Shown here: positions 7,793 through 17,544 of the stretch, one piece after another
Numbering within the stretch: the stretch's first letter is position 1
Layout: each line of letters opens with the position of its first letter
From: Thiogranum sp.
Lineage (GTDB): Bacteria; Pseudomonadota; Gammaproteobacteria; DSM-19610
DNA length: 64,000 nucleotides
Assembly: GCA_030148805.1 (NCBI GenBank)
Contig: JASBSS010000007.1
Span: forward strand, 163,641-227,640
Reading direction: 5' to 3'
Translations under genes and position numbers: made by a program
The notes under the pieces: model-generated
Database searches by the model: none
What the model was told of the DNA's origin: nothing
The model's input: only the letters and a program-made list of their open reading frames with translations

Positions 7793-8740
7793 TCAGCTTA
7801 CGTTGATCCGGGTGCGTGCCGTTCCAATCACCGCTCCGGTAACCCAATGCAGATACTCCACGGTGACTTCGTACACACCCGCGGTCGTAGGATAGAACAT
7901 GATGTCATAGCGCTCCGCGGCAGTACTCTTCCACGAGGTCGCCGACACCGCTTTCGGCAACGCCCGTCCGTCGGACGCTATCACCTCGCCGCTCAAGCCA
8001 CCGAAATCGATGCGTTGCGGGGTGTAACCGGCGTTTATATAGCGCACCAATAATGCCTGTCCGGTGTTCATGTTCACCGCCACACGCGAATCGGTCAGGG
8101 CGGAACTGGCTCCGTCAACCCCGGAGATGATGAAATAATCCGGCTGCAGATCGTTCAGGCCGACGTCGGCGCCGCAGGTGCCGGCATCCCAGTTGAGCGT
8201 ATGCCACGAGGAGTCGAACTCATCGCACGCCCAGATCGCTTCCACGTCATACAAGGGCGCACCCGTGAAGGCGCGCTTGGAACCGTCCGGTGGATCGATG
8301 ATCAACGCCCCGTACATTCCCATTTCCGCGTGCAGCACCGTGTTGGTGTGACAGTGATAAAAATACGTGCCTGCGTGGCTGGCTTTCCACTGATAGGTAT
8401 AGGAGCCGTCGACATCGAACGACGTATGACCCACGCCGTCGTTCTCCGTGCTCGGCTCGATACCGTGGTGATGAATGGTGTGCAACCACATCATACCGTT
8501 ATTGGTGAAGTTGGTATGAACGATCTGCCCCTCTCGCACCCGCATTGGCGGCGACGGAAACTGATTGCCCATCATGCCGCCCTGGGTGAAGCCCCACACT
8601 TCGATAGTACGGCCATCGTCCATGGTCACCGATCCGTTCATATAGACGCTGCGGTCAAAAGAGATATCCGGCGTGACCAGACCCGGCGTCGCCGGGGCGC
8701 CCGGATAAACATAGCAGGCGTTTCCCATTCCCATTCCCAT
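7793..8740 (-). CDS. Cupredoxin/multicopper-oxidase-like protein without signal peptide
   Basis: 315 residues from the ATG at 8740 (AGGAG just upstream, after the TAA of the preceding gene). It contains two cupredoxin domains. The first has trinuclear-type ligands HTIHHHG (87-93) and a combined HCH motif (129-131) followed by H137 and M142 in C-x6-H-x4-M order, which resembles a type-1 copper site joined to type-3 ligands. No signal peptide is visible: the protein begins MGMGMGNACYVYPG. The upstream partner has a Tat signal, so this subunit may be exported as a folded passenger. It probably forms a copper oxidase complex with that partner; the substrate is unknown. Confidence 0.8.
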   Translation of the reverse strand: MGMGMGNACYVYPGAPATPGLVTPDISFDRSVYMNGSVTMDDGRTIEVWGFTQGGMMGNQFPSPPMRVREGQIVHTNFTNNGMMWLHTIHHHGIEPSTENDGVGHTSFDVDGSYTYQWKASHAGTYFYHCHTNTVLHAEMGMYGALIIDPPDGSKRAFTGAPLYDVEAIWACDEFDSSWHTLNWDAGTCGADVGLNDLQPDYFIISGVDGASSALTDSRVAVNMNTGQALLVRYINAGYTPQRIDFGGLSGEVIASDGRALPKAVSATSWKSTAAERYDIMFYPTTAGVYEVTVEYLHWVTGAVIGTARTRINVS

Positions 8741-8754
8741 AGTCCCACTCCTCA

Positions 8755-9762
8755 TTACTTGAATTTGATCGACGTTTGCGCACCGAACTGATACGAGCCG
8801 CCACCGGCCGTCTGAGTCTGCTCGTTGTGAAGGTGCATCACGAAATTGCCCGTGCTCACCGGCGGCCACGCATCCGGCGGCGGATCGAAGGGATAGATGA
8901 GATCCACCGAGCCCTTGTTGTTGTCCAGCGACACCACGTCTTTCAGCCAGATATCCGCAAGCACGGAGCCGTTGCGCTTCAACAGCTCGACATGGTTGGC
9001 GTGAAAGTGCATGGAATGGGTGCATAACCCTGCATTCAGCACCCGCACCAGGGTTCGCTCGCCGACATAACCGGCCAGCGCCGTTCGCGGGTCGTAATAG
9101 GAGTTGATCGTCGGGTCGTCGTAACCCGGCGCGCCCGGCGGGCGGGCACTCAGACCGTTGATGGTGAAATAGCGCGGCACATAACTGCTCAATGGCGGCG
9201 GCATGGCATTGATACGCACGGCCTCGTTCACCGCCGGATCACATTCGTTGTAGACCCAGAACAACTGTTTCACAAAAGTCGGACTACCGGCGTACAGCGT
9301 GTCGCTGCTGCCGGACGGCATCACCGCCATGGCGCCGTGCAAACCCACAGCACGGTTATAGGGGGCGTTCAGCTTATCGTAGAACAGATAGGATCCGGCG
9401 GTGGCGGCCAGGAAACTCACGGTTTTACTGGTGCCCGCGCTAATCACCCCACTGTCGACAACACCGTCAATGACGAAACTGTGATCGCTGCCCAACGTGT
9501 TGTTGATGGTGACCGTTACGGTGTCGCCTTCTTGCACAATAAAGGAGCTCGCCGGCACGTTCAGACCGGTGGCGGAATCACTATAGCCCTTGAAGTAAAC
9601 GTTCACGCCATCGGGTTGGGTGATATAGCCGTCGGTGATAGTGTAGGTTCTGGCGACGGTCGCGGCGTGCGCCCGCGGGGTCCAGGTCAGTACAGCCGCG
9701 CCGGCCGTGAGAGCGCCAGTGATGCCAGCGGCGCTCGCCTGTAAAAAGGTCCTTCTCTTCAT
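8755..9762 (-). CDS. Tat-exported cupredoxin/multicopper-oxidase-like partner protein
   Basis: 335 residues from the ATG at 9762 (AGAGAGG 5 nt upstream). It has a Tat signal with MKRRTFLQ and an AHA cleavage end at about residue 33. Two cupredoxin-like domains follow. The second carries a His-rich segment THSMHFHANHVELL, similar to the C-terminal copper motif of multicopper oxidases. The last motif reads MHLHNEQTQT, with Leu where the type-1 copper Cys of HCH is expected. It therefore lacks a normal type-1 site and may supply ligands to a mixed site with the downstream subunit (14 bp gap), or act mainly as the export carrier. Confidence 0.8.
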   Translation of the reverse strand: MKRRTFLQASAAGITGALTAGAAVLTWTPRAHAATVARTYTITDGYITQPDGVNVYFKGYSDSATGLNVPASSFIVQEGDTVTVTINNTLGSDHSFVIDGVVDSGVISAGTSKTVSFLAATAGSYLFYDKLNAPYNRAVGLHGAMAVMPSGSSDTLYAGSPTFVKQLFWVYNECDPAVNEAVRINAMPPPLSSYVPRYFTINGLSARPPGAPGYDDPTINSYYDPRTALAGYVGERTLVRVLNAGLCTHSMHFHANHVELLKRNGSVLADIWLKDVVSLDNNKGSVDLIYPFDPPPDAWPPVSTGNFVMHLHNEQTQTAGGGSYQFGAQTSIKFK

Positions 9763-9912
9763 GGTTACCTCTCTAGTGTCATTCTTCGGTGGTAGAGATT
9801 TCCGGTCCGGCGGACGCTCCAGACGGAACACGGCGGGTTGCCGCGTCGCAGAGCCAACCGGACCTGATTAAAACTTCAATCGAAATAAAAGCGATATACG
9901 CAAAACCAGTGC

Positions 9913-10278
9913 TTAGACCAGCTGCACACGTTTTGGCGGGGGAAGGACCGGCTTTTGGGTGAAATCCGCGCAGAAGGTTATGCCAGTCGGTGCGTACGAC
10001 ACCGGACGGACGACAACCACTTGCCTGTGTCCCGACGGGACCGAGTAGAGGCCTAAATGCACATTGCGACAAGCACATGCAGCGGCCATCGCGGGGTGGG
10101 ATTGGCCGTATACGGACGCGCTCGGGCCGTGATGATCACAATCCTCTTCACCGCCGTGCTGCGCGGCAACCCCCTGCGTAGCAGGACAATCCGGAGGACA
10201 GGCGTTGTGACTTAGCGCCCACGCTGACTGACTCACAAGATGGCACATGGCGACACACAACGCCATCAAGCGGCGCAT
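9913..10278 (-). CDS. Secreted Cys/His-rich small protein
   Basis: 121 residues if started at the ATG at 10278, which places a clean signal peptide (MRRLMALCVAMCHLVSQSAWA) at the N-terminus. An upstream ATG at 10347 would add 23 residues but has no convincing ribosome site. The mature part is rich in metal-ligand residues: CPPDC, a HGGEEDCDHHG cluster and ACACRNVH. It has the same general design as the small protein at 5938-6246. It is first in the copper locus and may bind or deliver copper in the periplasm. The family was not recognised with certainty. Confidence 0.6.
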   Translation of the reverse strand: MRRLMALCVAMCHLVSQSAWALSHNACPPDCPATQGVAAQHGGEEDCDHHGPSASVYGQSHPAMAAACACRNVHLGLYSVPSGHRQVVVVRPVSYAPTGITFCADFTQKPVLPPPKRVQLV

Positions 10279-10373
10279 GCGCTTACGCGAGTTACGAATC
10301 GATATCCAGAACGACGACGGCGACCAGATGAACAGTGATGAAGTCATCCTAATAAAGCGGGTGGAGAAAATTT

Positions 10374-10401
10374 CCCTATCCCTATCCCTATCCCTATCCC
10401 T
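10374..10401. repeat. Hexanucleotide tandem repeat (CCCTAT)
   Basis: Four perfect CCCTAT units plus a partial fifth run from 10374 to 10401, about 30-100 bases upstream of the possible starts of the copper locus. Its length can change by slipped-strand replication. Confidence 0.9.
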
Positions 10402-10626
10402 GGACCATTTAGCACTTGATGGGGAGTTTTCTCATCGATGGAGAAAGCTGTCAATATCTAGAAGTATATCCGAATACACTGAATTTAGGTTCAAGTCCTC
10501 ATAGCTAAAACCGAAATCAATCGTCGTCGCGTAGCGAGGCAGCGCCGCTTTAACCAAGCGGCTCGAAAGCGACTTCCACGTCGGATGATCGCGCTTACCG
10601 CTTTGAATGAATCCCAGCGGCCATCG

Positions 10627-11133
10627 CTATCCGATCTCCCCATACCAGGCTTTCTGCCAATTGATCATGTTGCCGATCTCCTCGGCTTGAGCCTGCATGA
10701 TCTGGTGGGCCAGTTCACGTATTTCGTCGATTTGGGTTTCCATCGCGGCAACCGAAGCCATTTCGATGGCGGAGGCATGATGGGGTATTTGATTCCGGAT
10801 AAAGGCTTTATCAAACGGATCGGCTTTACCTAGTTCATTATTACTGACCATGCCATGCATGCTGCGCTCGTGATCATGCGGCGTATCGGCGACCGCATCG
10901 GTGTCGAAATGCCTTGCCTTGATCTGGGAAAGCTTATTGATTTCTTCCGCTTGATCGTCAATTATCTTCTCGCCGAAATTTCTGATTTCCGCATGCTCGC
11001 CTTTCCGGGTGGCAATCTGGGCCATGCCAATCGCCATCGCGTGGTGGGCGGCCATCATGTCAATAAATCTCTCGTCCGAGTATTCGCCATCTTCGATGAG
11101 CGCCGGCGGCGCGGTGCGATTCTTTCCGTTCAT
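10627..11133 (-). CDS. DUF305 family protein
   Basis: 168 residues from the ATG at 11133, preceded by AAGGAG at 6 nt spacing. The family signature occurs twice: a first helix pair with FIDMMAAHHAMAIGMAQ (about residues 25-41) and a second with FIRNQIPHHASAIEMAS near residue 110. Each carries the HH/M ligands of the DUF305 four-helix fold. No signal peptide is seen, whereas many relatives are periplasmic. DUF305 proteins are frequently linked to copper handling, which fits the neighbouring cupredoxin genes. The direct biochemical role is not established. Confidence 0.85.
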   Translation of the reverse strand: MNGKNRTAPPALIEDGEYSDERFIDMMAAHHAMAIGMAQIATRKGEHAEIRNFGEKIIDDQAEEINKLSQIKARHFDTDAVADTPHDHERSMHGMVSNNELGKADPFDKAFIRNQIPHHASAIEMASVAAMETQIDEIRELAHQIMQAQAEEIGNMINWQKAWYGEIG

Positions 11134-11587
11134 GAACGACTCCTTGGCTATTAACTGACCCCTCTGCACCCACTCCTATCGCCCTAGGGATTACGGGTAA
11201 CCGCCGAAACTTTGCGCGGGATGGTTGGGTCGTTGAAATCATTCGCCCTGCGGTGGATTTGGACAAGTGATCACTGGCCCGTGCCCACGTAGGTGCAGGC
11301 CTATATTGCCCTATATTAGGTCAACCCGCGCACTGACGGTGCTGAAGACAAAAACCTCTTTCTGATCCACGCAGTACACCTAGCTTTTCCGCCATGCCCG
11401 TCGTGGCTTGTTGCACGCTAGCAACACCTGTTTACCGCACTTAAAGCTTTTTCTCAAACAGTCGATGTACGCGCTAAGGTACCCGGGGATTTATCGGGGT
11501 ACGGGCCGGACACTCCTGGTGAAGCCATTAGGCTCAGGCCCGGGATATACATGGAAGGATCAGCAATAGTTTCTAAGGAACTCCGAC
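11134..11587. other. Intergenic region with a structured stretch before the chemoreceptor
   Basis: No gene is supported. CGGGCC near 11504 and GGCCCG near 11536 can pair around GCC-ATTA-GGC, giving a foldable leader 40-80 bases upstream of the chemoreceptor start. No known riboswitch consensus was recognised. Confidence 0.4.
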
Positions 11588-13156
11588 ATGAAGATAAACT
11601 CCCCTGTCAATAATCACGAAATTGATTACCCCAAGGATTACAACATCCTCTCGACCACGAATCTCAAGGGCGCGCTCACCTATTGCAATGATGATTTCAT
11701 CAAGGTGAGCGGCTTCAGCACCGAGGAACTGATCGGACGCAACCACAACATCGTCCGCCATCCGGACATGCCGCCGGCGGCTTTCGCGGATCTCTGGGCT
11801 CACCTCAAAGGCGACAGACCCTGGATGGGTATTGTCAAGAACCGCTGCAAGGACGGGAGCTTCTACTGGGTGGACGCCTATGTCACCCCCATCAAGGAAA
11901 ATGGCCAGACCAGCGAATTCCAGTCGGTGCGCACCAAACCGGAAAGGGACGTGGTGCTGCGCGCGCAAGCCATTTACCGCCAGCTGATGCAGGGTCGCCC
12001 GCCGCTGGCGCTGCGGCTGCCGGCGATCAGCCTGCGCCGCCAATTGATCGGCGGGTTCGCACTGGCAGTCGCGCCGCCACTGGTGGCACTCAGCGGCGGC
12101 GGCCTGAGCGGCCTCGCCAGCGCAGCGATCGCGCTGAGCCTGGGAGCCTCGGCACTGCTACTCTACCGGATATCACGACGGATAGACGCCGGTGCTCGCA
12201 GAGCGCGCGAGATTACCGACAACCGCCTGATGCAGCTGATCTACACCGACTCCAGCGACGAAATCGGGCTGATGAACCTGGCGCTGAAGATGCAGGCCTC
12301 GGAACTGCGCGCAGTCATCGGCCGGGTCAACGACTCGAGTCTGGGGCTCAAAGGCTCCGCCGAGACCCTGGCCAGCAGTCTGGAGCAGACCAACGTGCGC
12401 CTGCACCAACAGCAGTCCCAGACCGATCAGGTCGCCACGGCGATGCACGAAATGGCAGCCACGGTTCAGGACGTGGCGCGTAACGCCGCCAGCGCCGCCG
12501 ACGCCACCGTCGAGGCACGGCAATCGGCCGACCAGGGCGGATCGGTGGTCGGTGAAACCATTCGCTCGATCCGCGAGGTCGCCGCCGGCGTGGTAAAGGC
12601 CTCGGAGGTGATCAACCAACTCAACAGCCACGCCGCCGCCATCGGCAGCGTCGTGGATGTCATCCGCGGCATCGCCGAGCAGACCAATCTGTTGGCCTTG
12701 AACGCCGCCATCGAAGCCGCGCGCGCCGGGGAGCAAGGCCGCGGATTTGCGGTCGTGGCCGACGAGGTGCGCACCCTGGCCCAACGCACCGCCCAGTCGA
12801 CCCAGGAAATCCAGGACATGGTGCTGCGTCTGCAGTCCGGTGCCAGCGAAGCGGTCAAGGCCATGCAGCAGAGCAACGAAAAATCCGAGCTCAGCGTGGA
12901 GCGTGCCACCGCCGCGGGGAAAGCCCTGGGAGACATCACCCGGGCAATCGGACGGATCAACGACATGAACTCGCAGATTGCGGCTGCCGCCGAAGAACAA
13001 AGCAGCGTCGCCGAAGAGATCAATCGTAACGTCGCCACCATCAATGAGCTGGGGCAACACACCGCCGAGGAAGCCTACCGTAACGGCGAGATCAGCCAGG
13101 AGTTGATCAACGAAGCGCGGCGACAACAACAGTTGGTGGCGCAGTTTCAGCGCTGA
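11588..13156 (+). CDS. PAS-domain methyl-accepting chemotaxis protein (Aer-like)
   Basis: 522 residues. An N-terminal PAS domain of the aerotaxis type (about residues 10-125, including [20 protein letters not shown]) is followed by a hydrophobic hairpin of two membrane segments (about 145-200), a HAMP-like linker, and a cytoplasmic signalling domain with the invariant hairpin tip [20 protein letters not shown] (about 362-381). There is no periplasmic domain, as in Aer, which senses redox or oxygen through FAD bound to PAS. AAGGA lies 8 nt before the ATG. No chemotaxis kinase genes are nearby, so it presumably feeds a central Che system. Confidence 0.92.
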   Translation: MKINSPVNNHEIDYPKDYNILSTTNLKGALTYCNDDFIKVSGFSTEELIGRNHNIVRHPDMPPAAFADLWAHLKGDRPWMGIVKNRCKDGSFYWVDAYVTPIKENGQTSEFQSVRTKPERDVVLRAQAIYRQLMQGRPPLALRLPAISLRRQLIGGFALAVAPPLVALSGGGLSGLASAAIALSLGASALLLYRISRRIDAGARRAREITDNRLMQLIYTDSSDEIGLMNLALKMQASELRAVIGRVNDSSLGLKGSAETLASSLEQTNVRLHQQQSQTDQVATAMHEMAATVQDVARNAASAADATVEARQSADQGGSVVGETIRSIREVAAGVVKASEVINQLNSHAAAIGSVVDVIRGIAEQTNLLALNAAIEAARAGEQGRGFAVVADEVRTLAQRTAQSTQEIQDMVLRLQSGASEAVKAMQQSNEKSELSVERATAAGKALGDITRAIGRINDMNSQIAAAAEEQSSVAEEINRNVATINELGQHTAEEAYRNGEISQELINEARRQQQLVAQFQR

Positions 13157-13158
13157 TC

Positions 13159-13193
13159 GGCGTCGGCTTTGTTTAGTGCCCGAAGCCGACGCC
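13159..13193 (+). terminator. Hairpin after the chemoreceptor gene
   Basis: GGCGTCGGCTT (13159-13169) and AAGCCGACGCC (13183-13193) form a perfect 11-bp stem with a 13-base loop immediately after the stop. No strong T-run follows. A second set of GGCCGGC/GCCGGCC arms near 13283-13316 may stop transcription from the other side. Confidence 0.6.
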
Positions 13194-13355
13194 CAGGCAC
13201 CCGACACCGCAAGCGCCCGCCCCGCGGCGCAGGGTCGCGCCAGGCTGATGGCCCGTCGGACGCCGCCGCCGGCGCACAGGGAAGGCCGGCGAACAGATGA
13301 GTGGCGCCTGCCGGCCTCGCCTTGGCCTTCCCCAGGCGATAGGGGCGGTGGCATT

Positions 13356-14501
13356 CTATATCTGCAACTGAACTCCCACCGAGAAGAAATTGCCGTCCTG
13401 GGCGCCATCGGGGTCGACGTTGCCAAACACCGCGGACAGACGCGCGTTATGACCATCGATGATGTAATTCAGACCCGCCTCCCACTTGTCGGTCTCAGCG
13501 CCGTTGTCCGGGTCGAGTTTTGAGATTTGCACGTAAGGCTGGAATTTCCCGGGACCGACCGGCGTGGGAAACAGATAGCCCCCTTGAACGAAGTAGCTGG
13601 TCCCCGCCACCAGGCTACCGGTAACCAGGGCGTCATCGGCGTCGAAATCATAGTACGCCCCCTCGACGGACACGACGCCGGCCTCGCCAAGGTTCTTCTC
13701 CATCAGCCCGTCGACATTCCAGCCGAAGAAGTCCGCCGGATTGGCGGCGGTCCCCACCGCGTCCTTCTGCGATTGGATCACCAATCCCAACGACAGGATA
13801 TCCTTGGCGCCGTAGTAGGTGCTGCTATTGTAATACCCCGGTTCGGCATCCCAGAAGTTCAGCGTGAACCTGCCCGCGTACAACAGATTGTCGTCCTTGT
13901 TCGCGCCGGTATCGCAGGTGTTTCCGTCGGCACAACCCTGGAATGCGCCGACCTGGTATTTCAACTGGGTTGCTCCAACCGAGGTGTCACCCCATACGGC
14001 AATGCCGTCATCGCGCCCCACCCACAGCGTGGGGTAGGCCTGAACCAGCGGAAAATTCCAACTCAACAGATAATAGGGTCCGTCGAGATTGAGACGATCA
14101 GTGGGCGGAAGAAAGCGACCGGCCCATAGATTGAATGTCGGCGTGAACTCGAACTGCGCAATCACATCGAGCGTCCGAATATCCTCATCGCCTGCCCCAT
14201 TGTCCTGACGCTCGGTATTGAAGGTGAACTTTATGTTCTTGTGGATCTGACCGTTGACGTACAGCCGCATGCTGTTCAACTGAAAGTCCTTGGAATAGTC
14301 CGCGCCGCTGGGCGCGGCGTCCTCAACGGCATTGATACTGGTGCGCAGGCCGGTACCGACACTGATCCACTTGTTATCGTCGATCTTCAGGGTGCCTCCC
14401 GCTTGCAGGGGAGGCGCTGCCAGCATCAGGCCGCTGAAGGCGCAGACCATGACGGACGAGGTGATCGGTTTTTTCGTGGGTACTAAGGAATTGATAGGCA
14501 T
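13356..14501 (-). CDS. fmdC: Outer-membrane porin (FmdC-like amide/urea porin)
   Basis: 381 residues with an N-terminal signal peptide (about 1-34, ending LQAGG) and a porin barrel of alternating strands ending QLQI. The sequence resembles phosphate-selective/FmdC-type porins, with segments such as FTFNTERQDNGAG and LWAGRFLPPTDR. FmdC is the outer-membrane porin of short-chain amide and urea users. Its position beside a sigma-54 activator and the urt/ami/fmd genes supports that role over phosphate uptake. The gene is divergent from the activator at 14834. No convincing sigma-54 box was found directly upstream on its own strand. Confidence 0.75.
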   Translation of the reverse strand: MPINSLVPTKKPITSSVMVCAFSGLMLAAPPLQAGGTLKIDDNKWISVGTGLRTSINAVEDAAPSGADYSKDFQLNSMRLYVNGQIHKNIKFTFNTERQDNGAGDEDIRTLDVIAQFEFTPTFNLWAGRFLPPTDRLNLDGPYYLLSWNFPLVQAYPTLWVGRDDGIAVWGDTSVGATQLKYQVGAFQGCADGNTCDTGANKDDNLLYAGRFTLNFWDAEPGYYNSSTYYGAKDILSLGLVIQSQKDAVGTAANPADFFGWNVDGLMEKNLGEAGVVSVEGAYYDFDADDALVTGSLVAGTSYFVQGGYLFPTPVGPGKFQPYVQISKLDPDNGAETDKWEAGLNYIIDGHNARLSAVFGNVDPDGAQDGNFFSVGVQLQI

Positions 14502-14780
14502 TTACGTTCTCCATGCGGGCTCCGGGAAGGCGGCGATATCCCCGCGGCGAAGCGGGTCCTGTCGTGTATCGCCGCCAGTTGTTTTCGCGATCAGCCTATG
14601 AAACGGTCCCTTGCGACGAAATACGTTAGATGCCGTATCCTCCTCCAGGCCGACAGGGCGGATGTACCAAGTTGGTTCGCGGGAACGGGGGTTGCTCAAG
14701 CCACGCACGTGCTTGGTGCGCCGCGTCCGCCGGCCACCCGCTAAACGCCTGTTTTCCGGTCGCCGACCCTGTAACCGTCG

Positions 14781-14795
14781 TGGCATATTTGTTGC
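14781..14795 (+). promoter_or_regulatory. Sigma-54 promoter upstream of the activator gene
   Basis: TGGCATATTTGTTGC matches the -24/-12 pattern (TGGCA-N6-TTGC) with correct spacing. It lies about 40 bases before the activator's start codon, implying that the activator may amplify its own expression. Confidence 0.55.
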
Positions 14796-14833
14796 TGAAC
14801 TAGCGCCATGTCCGTCCCGACTCCGTTCCGCCA

Positions 14834-16459
14834 GTGCGATCACCCAACAACGCTGTGATTCGAAGCAACGACAACCGGCAGGCACACGGCGCCATTCTCA
14901 TCGAAGTCGCCAAGCTCATGGCCAAGCAGATGTCCTCGGGCCAGAAGATCATCAACGTATTGCATCTGCTTTCCACCTGGGGGAGCCTGTATTACTCACG
15001 GATCCTGCTGCCCAACTATCAGACCCGCGAGCTGGAAGTGGCCTATCATCACGACCTACCTCCGGAGAAGGTGTCCCTGGGCACCTACACGGTGCCATTC
15101 GATCAGGGCCTGACCGGTTATGTGTGGAGCAGCGGCCAGGTTGCGATGGTGGCGGACGTCCTCAGCGAACCGGTCTTTCTCACCCGCATCGCCGAGCCCA
15201 TCGAGGGCAGCAAACATCTCATCGGCTATATCTCGGTGCCCATCATCTTCGACGGCAAACCCATCGGCGTGCTGTCCACCCAGCGACGCGCCAATCCACG
15301 CCGCCGTTACGCCGACGACGTCGACCTGCTACGGGTGATCTCCTCGATGATCGGACCGGTGCTGCAGCAACTGCGCCGACGCGCCGAGAACATCAGTTTT
15401 CTACCGGACCGGCTCGATCGGGACAGCGGCCGATTTGTGGCGTTGTGCGAAGCCAACGGCATCATCGGCTCCAGCAAGGCGCTGCTGTCAGCCGTCAAGG
15501 AAATCGACCAGGTCAAGGACAGCGACGCGCCCATCCTGCTGTTGGGCGAGTCAGGAACGGGCAAGGAGATGTTCGCCGGCATGGCCCACCGCCAAAGCCG
15601 GCGCCGCGACAAACCGTTTGTGTGCATCAACTGCGCCGCCATCCCCGAAGCGCTGCTGGAATCGGAGCTGTTCGGGCACGAAAAAGGCAGCTTCACCGGC
15701 GCCCACCGGCGCAAACAGGGAAAAATCGAGCAGGCGGACGGCGGCACGCTGTTTCTCGATGAAATCGGCGACATGCCGCTGGACCTGCAAGCGAAGCTGT
15801 TGCGGGTATTGCAAAACAAGAATATCCAGCCGATCGGGAGCGACCGGGTCCGGCATGTCGACTTCCGTCTGATCACCGCCACCCATGTCAATCTGAACGA
15901 AGCCGTCCAGGATGGCCGCTTCCGTCTTGACCTGTATTACCGCTTGAACGTGATCCCCATCGCACTGCCTGCCCTGCATCAGCGCCAGGAGGACATCCCC
16001 CGTCTGACACAGCATTTTCTCAATCACTACAGCCAGGTCTATGACCGCAGCGTCTACTTTACCCACGACGTGCTGGAGCGACTGCAGCGCTCCCACTGGC
16101 CGGGCAATGTCCGTCAACTGCAGAACGTGGTCGAGCGGGCTGTGCTAAAGGCCGACGGCCAATGCGTGAGCGTCGAGGAAATCGAGGCCGTTCTGGGCGC
16201 CGAAGCGCTCACCACCATCGAAGACCGGAGCCACTCAAGACAAAGCCAGGAAGAACGTTTCGCGGAAGGCCCCGGCGCGCAACCCGGCGCGGTCGCGACC
16301 CGTCACTACCGACGGGTATGTGAAGCCGACCTGAGTGCCATTCATCATGCCTTGAATCGCACCTCGGGCAATCAGACCCGGGCGGCCAAACTGCTGGGCC
16401 TGACCGCACGCCAGCTTCGCTACCGGCTCAAGAAGCTGGAAAACCCCCACCACGACTGA
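14834..16459 (+). CDS. Sigma-54-dependent transcriptional activator (GAF-AAA-Fis)
   Basis: 541 residues if started at the GTG at 14834; no clear ribosome site, so an internal ATG is possible. Domains in order: GAF-type sensor (about 15-185), AAA+ domain (about 212-440) with Walker A GESGTGKE, sigma-54 contact loop ESELFGHEKGSFTGA (Ser in place of the usual first Ala of GAFTGA), Walker B GGTLFLDEIGD and an arginine finger region, then a Fis-type helix-turn-helix at the end (GNQTRAAKLLGLTARQLRYR). The layout is that of NifA-type activators. It lies inside the amide cluster and sigma-54 promoters are found before itself, urtA and fmdA, so it is the likely amide- or nitrogen-responsive activator. 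Confidence 0.9.
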   Translation: MRSPNNAVIRSNDNRQAHGAILIEVAKLMAKQMSSGQKIINVLHLLSTWGSLYYSRILLPNYQTRELEVAYHHDLPPEKVSLGTYTVPFDQGLTGYVWSSGQVAMVADVLSEPVFLTRIAEPIEGSKHLIGYISVPIIFDGKPIGVLSTQRRANPRRRYADDVDLLRVISSMIGPVLQQLRRRAENISFLPDRLDRDSGRFVALCEANGIIGSSKALLSAVKEIDQVKDSDAPILLLGESGTGKEMFAGMAHRQSRRRDKPFVCINCAAIPEALLESELFGHEKGSFTGAHRRKQGKIEQADGGTLFLDEIGDMPLDLQAKLLRVLQNKNIQPIGSDRVRHVDFRLITATHVNLNEAVQDGRFRLDLYYRLNVIPIALPALHQRQEDIPRLTQHFLNHYSQVYDRSVYFTHDVLERLQRSHWPGNVRQLQNVVERAVLKADGQCVSVEEIEAVLGAEALTTIEDRSHSRQSQEERFAEGPGAQPGAVATRHYRRVCEADLSAIHHALNRTSGNQTRAAKLLGLTARQLRYRLKKLENPHHD

Positions 16460-16476
16460 CTGCCCGCGCAGGCCTT

Positions 16477-17502
16477 CTATTCCTCGTTGGGAATACCCGC
16501 AATCGCGCACTGTGCCGTCCCCGGCGTCGTGCGGGTGAATTTCTCCACGCTTTCGCGCGCCGCTTTCGGGTCGGTGACCCAGGTTCGATAGAACTCGTAG
16601 GGACACTCAGGTTCGCCGGCGGCATCCTCTCCGGAATTGATCTTTCCGGTATAGCCGCGGTGGAGCAACTTGAACAGATGGTTCTGCGACTGCCAGTTGC
16701 GGCGCGCATCGCGTATTTGCGACAGCGACAACTCCGCGTATTGAATGCCGTATTCCTCTTCGCCGCATTCGCCGAGCGTGCGGCCGTCGAATCCGATCAG
16801 CGCCGAATGCCCGAAATAGGAATAGACACCGTCGAAGCCCGTGGCATTGGCGACTGCGACGTAACAATTGTTCATCCAGGCCATCGCCTTGGCGACAAGC
16901 ACCTGCTGTTCTTTTGCCGGGTACATGTAGCCCTGGCAGCGAACGATCAGCTCCGCGCCTTTCATGGCGCAGTCCCGCCAGATCTCAGGGTAATTGCCGT
17001 CGTCGCAGATGATGAGACTGATTTTCAGACCCTTCGGACCCTCGCTGACATAGGTCTCGCCCCCGGGATACCAACCTTCGATCGGACACCAGGGCATGAT
17101 CTTTCGGTATTTCTGTACGATCTCACCCTGATCGTCGATCAGGATCAGCGTGTTGTAGGGGGCCTTGTCGGGGTGCTGTTCGTGTCTCTCGCCGGTGAGC
17201 GAAAACACCCCCCAGGTTTTCGCCTGGCGGCACGCCGCGGCGAATATCTGGGTCTCTTCGCCCGGAATGGCCGAGGCCGTGGCATACATCTCGTCGGCAT
17301 CGTACATGATGCCGTGGGTGCTGTACTCGGGGAAAATCACCAGGTCCATTCCGGGCAGCCCCTGCTTCATGCCCACCACCATATCCGCAATCGCGCGCGC
17401 GTTTTGCAGGACTTCGTCCTTAGTATGCAGGCGCGGCATTTTATAGTTCACTACGGCAACCCCGACAGCGTCGCTGCTCGAGGAGATATCACCCTGTCTC
17501 AT
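16477..17502 (-). CDS. amiE: Aliphatic amidase
   Basis: 341 residues, nitrilase superfamily, very close to Pseudomonas aliphatic amidase over its whole length (start [10 protein letters not shown], then [15 protein letters not shown]). The catalytic triad is present at the expected positions: Glu59 (FPEY), Lys134 (KYRK) and Cys166 ([11 protein letters not shown]). It hydrolyses short aliphatic amides such as acetamide to the acid and ammonia in the cytosol. It is the last gene of the minus-strand urtABCDE-amiE operon, 42 bp after urtE. This placement suggests that the Urt transporter here imports amides as well as, or instead of, urea. No urease genes are present in the window. Confidence 0.95.
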   Translation of the reverse strand: MRQGDISSSSDAVGVAVVNYKMPRLHTKDEVLQNARAIADMVVGMKQGLPGMDLVIFPEYSTHGIMYDADEMYATASAIPGEETQIFAAACRQAKTWGVFSLTGERHEQHPDKAPYNTLILIDDQGEIVQKYRKIMPWCPIEGWYPGGETYVSEGPKGLKISLIICDDGNYPEIWRDCAMKGAELIVRCQGYMYPAKEQQVLVAKAMAWMNNCYVAVANATGFDGVYSYFGHSALIGFDGRTLGECGEEEYGIQYAELSLSQIRDARRNWQSQNHLFKLLHRGYTGKINSGEDAAGEPECPYEFYRTWVTDPKAARESVEKFTRTTPGTAQCAIAGIPNEE

Positions 17503-17544
17503 CGTTCTTCACCTTCACTCTACGTTTAACAACAGAACACGTGT

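Noticed and set aside
11480..11560. Foldable leader considered as a riboswitch (cyclic di-GMP or fluoride type)
   Set aside because: No match to remembered consensus cores of these classes; only stem potential is visible.
12173..13456. 427-codon minus-strand reading opposite the chemoreceptor
   Set aside because: Composition-driven shadow of the repetitive signalling helices; the plus-strand protein is unambiguous.
14611..15762. 383-codon plus-strand reading overlapping the sigma-54 activator in another frame
   Set aside because: The activator frame has GAF, AAA and Fis motifs; this one is rich in R, P and H as expected from frame-shifted GC-rich DNA.
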